This document shows, one piece after another, positions 54,161 to 62,439 of a stretch of 64,000 nucleotides of DNA. A program made the position numbers and the translations under genes. The stretch spans positions 21,079 to 85,078 of the forward strand of contig CAIYQZ010000031.1 in the NCBI GenBank assembly GCA_903928495.1, in the 5' to 3' direction. The notes below the pieces were generated by a model. It was not told where the DNA came from. It searched no databases and saw only the letters and a program-made list of their open reading frames with translations. Numbering within the stretch: the stretch's first letter is position 1; every line of letters begins with the position of its first letter. This DNA comes from an uncultured bacterium (GTDB taxonomy: Bacteria; Pseudomonadota; Gammaproteobacteria; Burkholderiales; Burkholderiaceae_C).

Positions 54161-54579
54161 CCCGTTTCAGCAGGGGTTTCCACCGCCCGCTCGGCGTAGC
54201 GGTTGAAGCGCCATGCATCTCCTTCACGGGTAATGCGGTGCCAGGTGGCCCGTTTGGCTCCGGGGCTCATGGCGGGCCAGTGTTGCACTTCTTCGAACGT
54301 GCGGCCGCAACCCTTGCACACTTCGTCCCCCTGGCTGGTGGAGCAGATGGCAATGCAGGGTGTGTCGGGAGTGGTGTGGTACCACTCCAGCCAGGCGGCA
54401 TGCGCTTTGCGCGGCATGGTGGTCTCGTCGGCCCAGTCTTCCCGGTACCAGACCATCAAGGCATAGACCTCTGCCAGCGCACGGGTTTGAGGTGGCAGCG
54501 CCACCCCGTCGGGTGAGGGGCTGACCTGACGCCAATGGTTGATGGCGGCTTCGATGTCGGAAATATGGATGGCGGGCAT
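54142..54579 (-). CDS. DUF3717-DUF1289 two-domain protein
   Basis: 145 aa made of two small domains: residues 1-75 carry the AINHWR segment typical of DUF3717 (usually AINYWR), and residues 70-120 carry a DUF1289-like zinc-ribbon-type unit TPCIAICSTSQ with C-x2-C (CKGCGRTFEEVQHW) and MSPGAKRATW. DUF1289 proteins are usually free-standing and of unknown function. The 3' end overlaps the MBL-fold gene by 19 nt. Confidence 0.78.
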   Translation of the reverse strand: MPAIHISDIEAAINHWRQVSPSPDGVALPPQTRALAEVYALMVWYREDWADETTMPRKAHAAWLEWYHTTPDTPCIAICSTSQGDEVCKGCGRTFEEVQHWPAMSPGAKRATWHRITREGDAWRFNRYAERAVETPAETGQAGTE

Positions 54580-54602
54580 GGGGGCGAGAGCCTAGCCGCT
54601 TT

Positions 54603-55865
54603 TCAAAGGCCCGGTGTGGCCTCCTGCGTTTTGAGGGTAGTTGGCCGGAAAAATGCCAGCAACTCTTCGCGTCTCGCGTTGGCGTCCGCCTCGCCCATGT
54701 CCATCACGGCTTGCACAAATGACGGTTCGAACAGCAGGTAACTGGCCAGCGCTGCGGCACTGCCTGCGGCGGAACTGCGGGTGCTCAGTGCGCCCAGGCC
54801 CACCAGCATGTCCCGGGTGGGCGCCGGCAGCGTGTTCACGTGTGTCAGCGCCAGAGCGTCCAGTGAGCTCGATGGTTGGATGGCCAGTACCTCCACCGGC
54901 TGGTAAGGCAGTGCAGCCACCACCTGCTGCGGCAGTTGCTTGAGCGTACGCGTGACACGTTGGGTTTGCTCCACATCGGTGAGCAGGGTGTCGTTGAACA
55001 CGCTGGCCATGGCGTGTCCCGCGATGGTGCCCGCTGTGGGCTCATCGCCCTTCTGGTGAACCATGCCGGCGCGCTGGGGCTGTCCCACGCCGATCGCCAG
55101 GATTTTGCGTGCGCCCAGGTGAATGGCCGGCGACAGGGGGGAGGTCTGGCGCATGGACCCGTCGCCAAAGAATTCGCGCTGGCCGTGTACCCACAGCGGT
55201 ACGGCCCGGAACAGAAACGGAATGGCGGCCGAGGCCATCAGATGCTCGATGGTGATGGGCTGCATGTCTGCCCGGCGGTCGGGGCGTCCCCATACTTGCC
55301 CCGAGTGACCGGGTGACACCTGACAGAACGTCCAATGCACACCCGTGGTGTAGCTCGATGCCGTGATGGCCACGCTGTCCAGGGCGTTGCGCGTCAGGTT
55401 GCGCTCAAGCCGCGTGAGGTCGATCGCCTGGTGCAGTGTGTCAACCAGCGGGGTGTTGTCCAGCAGGGCCCGGTGATTGCGCACTTGTCGGCTGAGCGCC
55501 CAACCAGCGAGCAGGCGGCTGATGCGCACCCAGGCGGGCGCATCGAGTCTGTACACCTGATGTGAGCGCAACGTGTGCCAGAAACCGGCCAGTGCACTCA
55601 GCGCCAGCAGACCATCATCTGCTTTGCTCGCCAGGAACGTGACGTTGAGTGCCCCGGCCGATGTGCCCACCAGGGTTTGAAACGGGAATTGCGATGCGTC
55701 GAACCACGGTTGCCGTTTGAGCATGGGCGCCAGCGCTCTCAACACACCCGCCTGGTATGCCGTGCGTGCGCCGCCACCCATGAGCACCAGCGCTGTGAGT
55801 GCAGCAGGGCTTCGCCGCTCGGGCTGTGGCAGCAGGCTGCTGGTGATGACGGTGTCCAGTGACAT
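54603..55865 (-). CDS. Patatin-like phospholipase
   Basis: 420-aa serine hydrolase from ATG 55865 (ATG 55898 would add 11 residues). Catalytic set: oxyanion glycine motif MGGGARTAYQAGVL, nucleophile elbow GTSAG, and DGS motif in FFGDGSMRQTSPLSPAI. The C-terminal ~130 residues are helical. Expected to hydrolyse acyl ester bonds of phospholipids; no signal peptide is visible. Divergent from the MFS transporter, the two ATGs being 12-45 nt apart depending on the start used. Confidence 0.9.
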   Translation of the reverse strand: MSLDTVITSSLLPQPERRSPAALTALVLMGGGARTAYQAGVLRALAPMLKRQPWFDASQFPFQTLVGTSAGALNVTFLASKADDGLLALSALAGFWHTLRSHQVYRLDAPAWVRISRLLAGWALSRQVRNHRALLDNTPLVDTLHQAIDLTRLERNLTRNALDSVAITASSYTTGVHWTFCQVSPGHSGQVWGRPDRRADMQPITIEHLMASAAIPFLFRAVPLWVHGQREFFGDGSMRQTSPLSPAIHLGARKILAIGVGQPQRAGMVHQKGDEPTAGTIAGHAMASVFNDTLLTDVEQTQRVTRTLKQLPQQVVAALPYQPVEVLAIQPSSSLDALALTHVNTLPAPTRDMLVGLGALSTRSSAAGSAAALASYLLFEPSFVQAVMDMGEADANARREELLAFFRPTTLKTQEATPGL

Positions 55866-55910
55866 GACCTTGTGCTCGTGTTGCGTGGTTCGGGTCATCA
55901 CAATCGGCGC

Positions 55911-57134
55911 ATGACCCAACAAACTTTATCTGCCTCGCGCGAGCGCTGGTTGCTGATCACGCTGGCAGGCATCCAGTTCACCCACATACTGGATTTCATG
56001 ATCATGATGCCACTGGGGCCGCAGTTCCGCGAGATATTTGGTATCTCGGACGCCCAGTTTGGTTTGCTGGTGTCCGCGTACACGCTGGCTGCGGGGGTCT
56101 CGGGGCTGGCCGCCTCGACATATGTAGACCGGTTCGACCGCAAACGGTTGTTGCTGACGATGTACGGTTTGTTCGCGTTGGCCACGTTGGCGTGTGGGTT
56201 GGCACCCACGTACGAGTTTCTGATGGGCGCACGGCTCGCGGCGGGCATGTTCGGAGGGGTGCTCTCGGCGCTGTCACAGACCATCGTGGCCGACGTTGTG
56301 CCTTTCGAGCGGCGCGGGCGGGCCATGGCGGTGGTGATGTCCGCGTTTTCATTTTCGACCGTGGCGGGCGTGCCTTTGGGGCTGGTGGTGGCCAACCACC
56401 TGGGTTGGCACGCCACTTTCGTGTCCATCGCCGCTGTGAGTGGTGTGCTGGTGGTGGCGGCCATGTTGACCATGCCGCCTTTGTCAGGGCACGTGGCTGC
56501 AGCGCGGGGGCGCTCCGCTCTGAGCGGCATAAGGCAGGTGCTGGCCGATGGGAATCACCTGCGTGCTTTCGCCTTTTCCCTGGCCATGATGTCGTCGGGC
56601 TTTCTGGTCATTCCCTACATCACGCTGTACATGCAGGCCAATGCTGGTGTGGCAGCGACGGACATTCCCTACATCTATCTGGTGGGTGGTGCTGCCACGC
56701 TGGTGTCGGCCCGACTGGTGGGGCGTCTGAGCGACCGCTTGGGCAAGGTTCAAATGTTCTCCGGACTGGCCCTGGCCCTGGTGGTGCCTTTGCTGGGTGT
56801 CACGCTGATGCCTGCCTGGCCGTTGCCTGCGGTGGTGGCGGTCAGCACCACGCTGTTTGTGGTCATGAGCGGACGCATGATTCCCGGCATGGCCATCGTT
56901 GCCTCAGCTGCCAACCCTGCGTTGAGGGGCACCTTCATGACCCTGAACTCGGCTGCACAGGCCACGGCCATGGGCGTTGCAGCTTTTGTGGGCGGACAAC
57001 TCATCTCGCGGGGAGAAAACGGGCTTTTGGTGGGCTACTGGCATGCCGCCTTGGTGGGGTGTGCGTGCAGCCTGGTGTCGATCTGGCTGGCGCGCGGCCT
57101 GGTGTTGCACGGCAGTGAGCTCAAGCGTGTTTGA
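55911..57134 (+). CDS. MFS transporter, drug:H+ antiporter type
   Basis: 407-aa protein with twelve membrane segments from ATG 55911. N-terminal segment LLITLAGIQFTHILDFMIMM, loop motif DRFDRKRLLLT between segments 2 and 3, GMFGGVLSALSQTIVADVVP and ERRGRAMAVVMSAFSFSTVA typical of arabinose-efflux-like/DHA1 permeases. Substrate unknown. Head-to-head with the patatin gene. Confidence 0.88.
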   Translation: MTQQTLSASRERWLLITLAGIQFTHILDFMIMMPLGPQFREIFGISDAQFGLLVSAYTLAAGVSGLAASTYVDRFDRKRLLLTMYGLFALATLACGLAPTYEFLMGARLAAGMFGGVLSALSQTIVADVVPFERRGRAMAVVMSAFSFSTVAGVPLGLVVANHLGWHATFVSIAAVSGVLVVAAMLTMPPLSGHVAAARGRSALSGIRQVLADGNHLRAFAFSLAMMSSGFLVIPYITLYMQANAGVAATDIPYIYLVGGAATLVSARLVGRLSDRLGKVQMFSGLALALVVPLLGVTLMPAWPLPAVVAVSTTLFVVMSGRMIPGMAIVASAANPALRGTFMTLNSAAQATAMGVAAFVGGQLISRGENGLLVGYWHAALVGCACSLVSIWLARGLVLHGSELKRV

Positions 57135-57277
57135 GGCACAGCAAATGCTGTCATGAGGGTGTCAAAAAGGCTTGCCAGTCGGCACATTCAAGGGCATAGT
57201 GGACTTGACCGTGTTTCTTTTGTTGCAGCGTCAGCAAAGGCGTTGTGGCTTTGTCAACCTGGAGAACGGAGACTTTT

Positions 57278-57607
57278 ATGAACTTGACCATCAGCGGCCA
57301 CCATCTCGAAGTGACCCCTGCCTTGCGCACGTACGTGACATCCAAGCTAGACCGCATTTCGCGCCATTTCGACCAGGTGGTCGACATCAAGGTGCTGTTG
57401 ACTGTCGACAACCAGAAAGAAAAAGACATGCGCCAGCGCGCGGAATGCAACATCCATGTCAAGGGCAAGGATCTGTTTGCCGAGAGCGCCCATGAAGATC
57501 TGTACGCCGCAGTGGACGAGTTGGCCGACAAACTGGACCGCCAGGTGATCCGCTACAAGGACAAAACGCAGGATCACCACCACGACGCGTCCAAACGCCT
57601 GATGTGA
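57278..57607 (+). CDS. hpf: Ribosome hibernation promoting factor
   Basis: 109-aa short-type HPF/RaiA that binds the 30S subunit in stationary phase. [20 protein letters not shown], then [33 protein letters not shown] and [20 protein letters not shown] match the beta-alpha fold. Start ATG 57278 has GGAGA upstream (also ACGGAG closer). In many betaproteobacteria it follows rpoN; here it follows an MFS gene with a 143-nt gap. A strong terminator follows at 57654-57683. Confidence 0.95.
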   Translation: MNLTISGHHLEVTPALRTYVTSKLDRISRHFDQVVDIKVLLTVDNQKEKDMRQRAECNIHVKGKDLFAESAHEDLYAAVDELADKLDRQVIRYKDKTQDHHHDASKRLM

Positions 57608-57653
57608 GAAAGTCTTTCCGCGCGGGCTCGATGGGTCCGTGCTGCACTGCAGC

Positions 57654-57683
57654 AAGCCGCTTGTTTCGTCAAGCGGCTTTTTT
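57654..57683 (+). terminator. Rho-independent terminator after hpf
   Basis: Perfect 10-bp stem AAGCCGCTTG / CAAGCGGCTT with a 6-nt loop followed by TTTTTT. It separates hpf from ptsN. Confidence 0.88.
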
Positions 57684-57718
57684 GTGGCTGAAACACTGTT
57701 GTGCACAGGCCAGATAGG

Positions 57719-57724
57719 CATAAT
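57719..57724 (+). promoter_or_regulatory. Candidate -10 box of ptsN-hprK
   Basis: CATAAT, 33 nt before the ptsN ATG and just after the hpf terminator, implying independent transcription of ptsN-hprK. Confidence 0.4.
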
Positions 57725-57757
57725 CGCGCCTCTTGGGGTTCCAGTGAAACGAATGTC

Positions 57758-58228
57758 ATGAACCGTTTATCAGCCATATTGCCCGCCGCGCAGGTCTTGG
57801 TTCGCGTTGATGCCACGAGCAAGAAGCGTGCTTTTGAAGAAGCCGGCTTGTTGTTTGAAACGCAGCATGGGCTCAACCGTGCCCTCATCACCGACAGCCT
57901 GTTTGCCCGCGAACGCCTGGGGTCTACCGGTCTTGGCCACGGTGTGGCCATTCCGCACGGGCGCATCAAGGGGCTCAAGCAGCCCATGGCGGCGGTGTTC
58001 CAGTTGCAAAGCGTGATTGGTTTCGATGCCCCCGACGAAAAGCCTGTCAGCCTGATGATTTTTTTGCTGGTACCCGAAGCGGCCACGCAAAAACACCTGG
58101 AAATCCTCTCGGAAATCGCCGAGCTCCTCAGCGACAGTGCCTTGCGCGAAAAAATGCAGAACGCTTCTGACGCTGCCGCCCTGCACCAGATGATTGCTGG
58201 CTGGCAATCGGCCCACGCCAACGCATGA
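57758..58228 (+). CDS. ptsN: Nitrogen-PTS EIIA component
   Basis: Phospho-acceptor regulator (EIIA-Ntr) of 156 aa from ATG 57758. The fructose-type EIIA domain has active-site H67 in [11 protein letters not shown], with H61 also conserved, followed by [19 protein letters not shown]. It receives phosphate from NPr and regulates potassium and nitrogen/carbon balance. Overlaps hprK by 4 nt (ATGA). Confidence 0.95.
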   Translation: MNRLSAILPAAQVLVRVDATSKKRAFEEAGLLFETQHGLNRALITDSLFARERLGSTGLGHGVAIPHGRIKGLKQPMAAVFQLQSVIGFDAPDEKPVSLMIFLLVPEAATQKHLEILSEIAELLSDSALREKMQNASDAAALHQMIAGWQSAHANA

Positions 58229-59175
58229 AGCCCACGGTCATCAGCGCCGATGTTCTTTTTGAAGACCATCGCGAATCGCTGAGGTGGCAATGGGTTGCCG
58301 GCCTGGGTGCCTCTGAGCGCCGTTTTGATGACCTGGCGGTGCGCGCTGCGAGGTCGGGTGCTGATCTGGTGGGGTACCTCAACTACATCCACCCCTACCG
58401 AGTCCAGGTGATCGGTGAGCGCGAGGTGGCTTACTTGGCGAACGCAACCGCTGAAGATTGTTCGCGGCGTGTGTCTCGAATCGTCACACTCGAGCCGCCC
58501 GTGCTCATCATTGCCGACAACCAGACCGCTCCGGATTCGCTGGTGTCCATGTGCGAGCGCGCGCAGATCCCGATGTTTGCCACACACGAGTCGGCAGCGT
58601 TTGTGATCGATGTGCTGAGAGCCTATTTGTCCAAGCACTTCGCCGAGCGCCAGTCCATGCATGGCGTGTTCATGGACATCCTGGGGCTGGGCGTGATGAT
58701 CACTGGCGAGTCCGGTCTGGGTAAAAGCGAGCTGGGTTTGGAACTCATTTCACGCGGCCATGGTCTGGTGGCCGACGACGCGGTAGACCTGTACCGCATC
58801 AACCAGACCACCGTCGAAGGACGCTGCCCTGATTTGCTTCAAAACCTCCTGGAGGTGCGGGGCATTGGCTTGCTGGACATCAAGGCCATCTTTGGTGAGA
58901 CCGCCGTGCGGCGGCGCATGCGACTCAAGTTGATCGTTCACCTGGTGCGCAAGGAAACCATGGAGCGCGATTACGACCGCATGCCCCACGAGCCGCTGTA
59001 TCAGGATGTGCTGGGTATACCGGTCCGCAAAGCGGTGATCCAGGTGGTGGCGGGGCGGAACATCGCTGTGCTGGTCGAGGCGGCTGTGCGCAACACCATT
59101 TTGCAGTTGCGCGGTGTGGATACCTACCAGGAATTCGTTCAGCGGCAACGCCGCGCAATGGAGGCTGGTCGCTGA
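58225..59175 (+). CDS. hprK: HPr kinase/phosphorylase
   Basis: Phosphorylates and dephosphorylates the serine of HPr/NPr in the regulatory PTS. 316 aa with an N-terminal MurF-like domain (about 1-130) and a C-terminal kinase domain with Walker A GESGLGKS (161-168), DDAVDLYRI, and the signature [17 protein letters not shown]. Coupled to ptsN by a 4-nt overlap. rapZ, often next in other betaproteobacteria, is absent; fur converges 9 nt downstream. Confidence 0.95.
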   Translation: MKPTVISADVLFEDHRESLRWQWVAGLGASERRFDDLAVRAARSGADLVGYLNYIHPYRVQVIGEREVAYLANATAEDCSRRVSRIVTLEPPVLIIADNQTAPDSLVSMCERAQIPMFATHESAAFVIDVLRAYLSKHFAERQSMHGVFMDILGLGVMITGESGLGKSELGLELISRGHGLVADDAVDLYRINQTTVEGRCPDLLQNLLEVRGIGLLDIKAIFGETAVRRRMRLKLIVHLVRKETMERDYDRMPHEPLYQDVLGIPVRKAVIQVVAGRNIAVLVEAAVRNTILQLRGVDTYQEFVQRQRRAMEAGR

Positions 59176-59184
59176 CCGCCCCGG

Positions 59185-59622
59185 TCAAGAACGGCCGTTG
59201 CCCCGGTGCGGGCAGTCTTTCTTCAGGCAATTGACATACAGGGCGAGGGCGTGGTCCTGCAGTTTGAAGCCCTTGCTCTCGGCAATGGCGTGCTGACGCC
59301 GCTCGATTTCTTCGTCAAAAAACTCTTCGACCCGGCCACAGTCCAGGCACACCATGTGGTCATGATGCTGTCCTTCATTGAGTTCAAACACTGCCTTGCC
59401 TGACTCGAAGTTGCTGCGCGAGAGCAAGCCCGCCTGCTCGAACTGCATCAGAACCCGGTAGACCGTGGCCAGGCCGATGTCGGACCGATCGTCCAGCAGC
59501 ACCCGAAAAACATCCTCGGCCGTCATGTGGCGTTGCTTGCTGCGCTGAAACACTTCCAGGATCTTCAAGCGGGGCAACGTGGCCTTCAGTCCGGTGCTCT
59601 TGAGTTCTTCAATGTTGGTCAC
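59185..59622 (-). CDS. fur: Ferric uptake regulator
   Basis: Iron-dependent repressor of 145 aa from GTG 59622 ([20 protein letters not shown]); the frame extends upstream without family similarity. Winged-helix DNA-binding domain 1-85 with [20 protein letters not shown], then a dimerisation domain with metal ligands in [20 protein letters not shown] and a final Cys pair in [10 protein letters not shown]. Divergent from bamE (omlA), the usual fur-omlA arrangement. Confidence 0.96.
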   Translation of the reverse strand: MTNIEELKSTGLKATLPRLKILEVFQRSKQRHMTAEDVFRVLLDDRSDIGLATVYRVLMQFEQAGLLSRSNFESGKAVFELNEGQHHDHMVCLDCGRVEEFFDEEIERRQHAIAESKGFKLQDHALALYVNCLKKDCPHRGNGRS

Positions 59623-59688
59623 GGTGAGTGCTTTCTGTGCAGCAGGTAGGGCGATGGCTCTGAGGGCGCAACCGCCCAAGCCCGAAGT

Positions 59689-59694
59689 TACAAT
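59689..59694 (+). promoter_or_regulatory. Candidate -10 box of bamE in the fur-bamE intergenic region
   Basis: TACAAT on the plus strand, 74 nt before the bamE ATG. A good -35 was not found. No clear 19-bp Fur box was recognised in the 146-nt region. Confidence 0.35.
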
Positions 59695-59768
59695 GATTTG
59701 ATCACAGGTGATGATCTGCTGTGCCAAGTCCCCCACCCATCAAGACCCTCTCACGCAAAGTTCTCACC

Positions 59769-60350
59769 ATGTCTGTCTTGTCTGTGTTTGGTCCCCTGCG
59801 ACGGGCGACCCAATGGGCCTGTTTGCTGGCACTGGGTGTGACGGTGTCCGCTTGTTCGAGCCTGGGTTCGATGCGCGATTCCTTGCCATCGGTCAGCTCC
59901 ATGGTGACGCCTTATCGCATTGACATCATCCAGGGCAATTTTGTCTCTCGTGAGCAGGCAGCTGCGGTGTCGGTGGGCATGCCCCGTGCGCAAGTCCGCG
60001 AGATACTCGGCACCCCTTTGCTGTCCAGTGCATTCCACGCCAATCGTTGGGATTACGTGTTCACGTTCCGGCGCCAGGGGCAGGCACCCCAGCAGCGGCG
60101 GTTGACCGCTTTCTTTCAGGGTGATCAGCTTGAGCGCGTCGAATCGGACGAGTTGCCTTCCGAGGCCGAGTTCATTGCCTCCCTGGACCCCAGGCCCCGT
60201 GGCAACCAGACCCCGGTGCTGGAAGCCAGCGAGTCGGTGCTCAAGGCGTTTGCCGAGCAGAACAAACCTCCGGTGGCTGCCCCTCAAGCCGTCCCGCCCA
60301 TCACGAATTACCCGCCCCTGGAAGCGCCAGCGTCAGCAACCAACCGCTGA
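59769..60350 (+). CDS. bamE: Outer membrane assembly lipoprotein BamE
   Basis: 193-aa lipoprotein of the BAM complex (also called OmlA/SmpA). Signal peptide with lipobox VSAC (about 26-29), core domain YRIDIIQGNFVSREQAAAVS, GMPRAQVREILGTPLLSSAF, and RWDYVFTFRRQG, then a proline-rich C-terminal extension (about 145-193) longer than in E. coli. Divergent from fur; dapB follows 18 nt downstream. Confidence 0.95.
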   Translation: MSVLSVFGPLRRATQWACLLALGVTVSACSSLGSMRDSLPSVSSMVTPYRIDIIQGNFVSREQAAAVSVGMPRAQVREILGTPLLSSAFHANRWDYVFTFRRQGQAPQQRRLTAFFQGDQLERVESDELPSEAEFIASLDPRPRGNQTPVLEASESVLKAFAEQNKPPVAAPQAVPPITNYPPLEAPASATNR

Positions 60351-60368
60351 AGCAGCGCGATCACAACC

Positions 60369-61172
60369 ATGACCCTCTCTATTTGCGTGGCCGGCGCCAG
60401 TGGCCGCATGGGCCGTATGTTGGTCGAGGCCGTTCAGGCCGCCGACGATTGCCAACTGTCAGGAGCGCTCGATGTACCAGGCAGCCCTTTGCTGGGCACC
60501 GATGCCGCTGGATTTCTGGGCAAAGACAGCGGTGTGGCCATCACGTCTGACCTGAAGCAAGGTCTTGCCGGTGCCGATTGCCTGATCGACTTCACACGCC
60601 CGGAGGGAACGTTGGCCCATCTGGCCGTGTGTGCTGCGCAAGGCACTGCAGCGGTCATTGGGACCACCGGTTTCACTGACGCGCAAAAGGCAGAGATCGC
60701 TGCCTATGCCAAACGCATTCCCATCGTGATGGCGCCCAACATGAGTGTGGGTGTCAATGTCACGCTCAAGCTGCTGCAAATGGCGGCACAGGCCATGGCC
60801 ACCGGTTACGACATCGAGATCATCGAAGCACACCACCGCCACAAGGTGGATGCACCCTCGGGCACGGCCCTCAAAATGGGTGAGGTCATTGCCGAGGCGC
60901 TGGGACGGGACCTGAAAGACTGCGCCGTGTATGCCCGCGAAGGCGTCACCGGCGAGCGCGACCCCTCCAGCATTGGTTTTGCCACCATCCGGGGGGGAGA
61001 CATCGTTGGCGACCACACCGTGCTGTTCGCGGGCATTGGTGAGCGCATTGAAATCACACACAAGTCTTCCAGCCGTGTGACGTATGCACAGGGCAGCTTG
61101 CGGGCCGCACGCTTCCTGGCGGGCAAGCCGCCAGGTTTGTACGACATGTTCGACGTGCTCGGACTGCGCTGA
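60369..61172 (+). CDS. dapB: 4-hydroxy-tetrahydrodipicolinate reductase
   Basis: NAD(P)H-dependent step of lysine/diaminopimelate synthesis. 267 aa with cofactor motif [29 protein letters not shown], and the substrate/catalytic segment [20 protein letters not shown]. Normal length. Lies between bamE and exbB in one run of same-strand genes. Confidence 0.97.
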   Translation: MTLSICVAGASGRMGRMLVEAVQAADDCQLSGALDVPGSPLLGTDAAGFLGKDSGVAITSDLKQGLAGADCLIDFTRPEGTLAHLAVCAAQGTAAVIGTTGFTDAQKAEIAAYAKRIPIVMAPNMSVGVNVTLKLLQMAAQAMATGYDIEIIEAHHRHKVDAPSGTALKMGEVIAEALGRDLKDCAVYAREGVTGERDPSSIGFATIRGGDIVGDHTVLFAGIGERIEITHKSSSRVTYAQGSLRAARFLAGKPPGLYDMFDVLGLR

Positions 61173-61183
61173 GGCCTGCAGCC

Positions 61184-61858
61184 ATGACGGTATGGCAGCA
61201 CTTGATGCAAGGCGACAGTCTCAGCCGCCTCGTCGTGCTGGTGCTCCTGCTGATGTCGGTTGCCACCTGGGTGGTGGTGATCTGGAAGGTGTGGATGTTG
61301 CGCCGTGCGGGCCCTTCGGTGGCCTTGGCCGTGTCGGCCTTCTGGCAATCTGCCAACCCTGCCGATGCCATGGTGCGCATGCGCGCCATTGACGTCGAAA
61401 ACCTTGCGCTCCCGTTGGTGAGTGCCGCCATGCGAGTTCAGGCAGATGGGCCCGCCGGCGGTGCTGTCACCTTGGCTGGCCAGACTCCGGTCGAACAACG
61501 CCTGACCCGCCTGCTGCGCGACGCGCTGGTCAGCGGGCAGCGGCGCTTGCAGTTTGGTCAGGTGCTGTTGGCCACGGTGGGTGCCACGGCGCCCTTTGTG
61601 GGCTTGTTGGGCACCGTGTGGGGCATCTACCATGCACTGCTGGGCATGGGTGGAGGGGGCGTTGTCGGGTTGGAACAGGTGTCTGGTCCGGTCGGGGAAG
61701 CCCTCGTCATGACAGCTGCCGGGCTCGGTGTGGCCATTCCGGCCGTGTTGGCTTACAACGTGCTGGGACGCTGGTCGGCGCAGATTGAATCGGCGCTGGA
61801 TGCCTTCGCGCACGACGTGCGCGCCTGGGCGCTGGCATCGCCCCAGTCGCTCACCTGA
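61184..61858 (+). CDS. exbB: MotA/TolQ/ExbB proton-channel protein
   Basis: 224-aa inner-membrane energising subunit. Three membrane segments (about 15-36, 124-150, 168-190); the family region includes LATVGATAPFVGLLGTVWGI and GLGVAIPAVLAYNVLGRWSA. Pairs with the ExbD-type protein 11 nt downstream. No TonB gene follows, so TolQ- versus ExbB-type assignment rests on the ExbD partner and family memory. Confidence 0.9.
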   Translation: MTVWQHLMQGDSLSRLVVLVLLLMSVATWVVVIWKVWMLRRAGPSVALAVSAFWQSANPADAMVRMRAIDVENLALPLVSAAMRVQADGPAGGAVTLAGQTPVEQRLTRLLRDALVSGQRRLQFGQVLLATVGATAPFVGLLGTVWGIYHALLGMGGGGVVGLEQVSGPVGEALVMTAAGLGVAIPAVLAYNVLGRWSAQIESALDAFAHDVRAWALASPQSLT

Positions 61859-61869
61859 GCAAGCTTCAC

Positions 61870-62343
61870 ATGGCGTTCCACGGTTTCGATGGCAGCACGG
61901 GTGGATCTGGTGGAGCGCCCAAAGGCGGCGGCATGCACAGTTTCACCCGGCCCATGAGCGACATCAATGTCACCCCGCTGGTGGACGTGATGTTGGTCCT
62001 GCTGGTCATTTTCATCATCACCGCGCCGCTGATGGCCAGTTCCATACGGCTCGATTTGCCCCGTACTTCAGCGGCACGGCCGTCCGAGTCCGACCGAAAG
62101 GTGACTGTGTGGGTGGCCCGTTCCGGTGATGTGTCGATAGAGGATGCAGTGCTGGCCGAGCCCGCTTTGCTCGCCCGCCTGCGCGCAGTGGCCCAGGTTC
62201 ATCCGGACACGGAAGTGCAGTTGCGTGCCGATGCCAGCGTGCCCTATGGCCGGGTGGTGGAAGTCATCGGGCTCGCGCAGCAGGCCGGCTTGAACCGCGT
62301 GGGTTTTGTGGCCGAGCCTGGCACCGGGGCAACCAAGCCCTGA
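61870..62343 (+). CDS. exbD: ExbD/TolR-family biopolymer transport protein
   Basis: 157-aa protein with an N-terminal glycine-rich cytosolic stretch (1-30), one membrane segment with the proton-conducting Asp in MSDINVTPLVDVMLVLLVIF (about 33-52) and a periplasmic domain (70-157). Acts with the ExbB-type gene just upstream to energise outer-membrane transport. Confidence 0.92.
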   Translation: MAFHGFDGSTGGSGGAPKGGGMHSFTRPMSDINVTPLVDVMLVLLVIFIITAPLMASSIRLDLPRTSAARPSESDRKVTVWVARSGDVSIEDAVLAEPALLARLRAVAQVHPDTEVQLRADASVPYGRVVEVIGLAQQAGLNRVGFVAEPGTGATKP

Positions 62344-62439
62344 CCACCTAAAATCAGGGCATTGGCGGTGGCCTTGTGGCCCGCCGCCGCCCTACCAGCC
62401 AGCACCGCTCGGTGCCCTCTTTTCCAGATTGCCCATCCC

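Noticed and set aside
57178..57200. Possible sigma-54 promoter before hpf (GGCAC ... GGCA)
   Set aside because: Spacing between the GG and GC elements is off by one and the TTGC part is missing.
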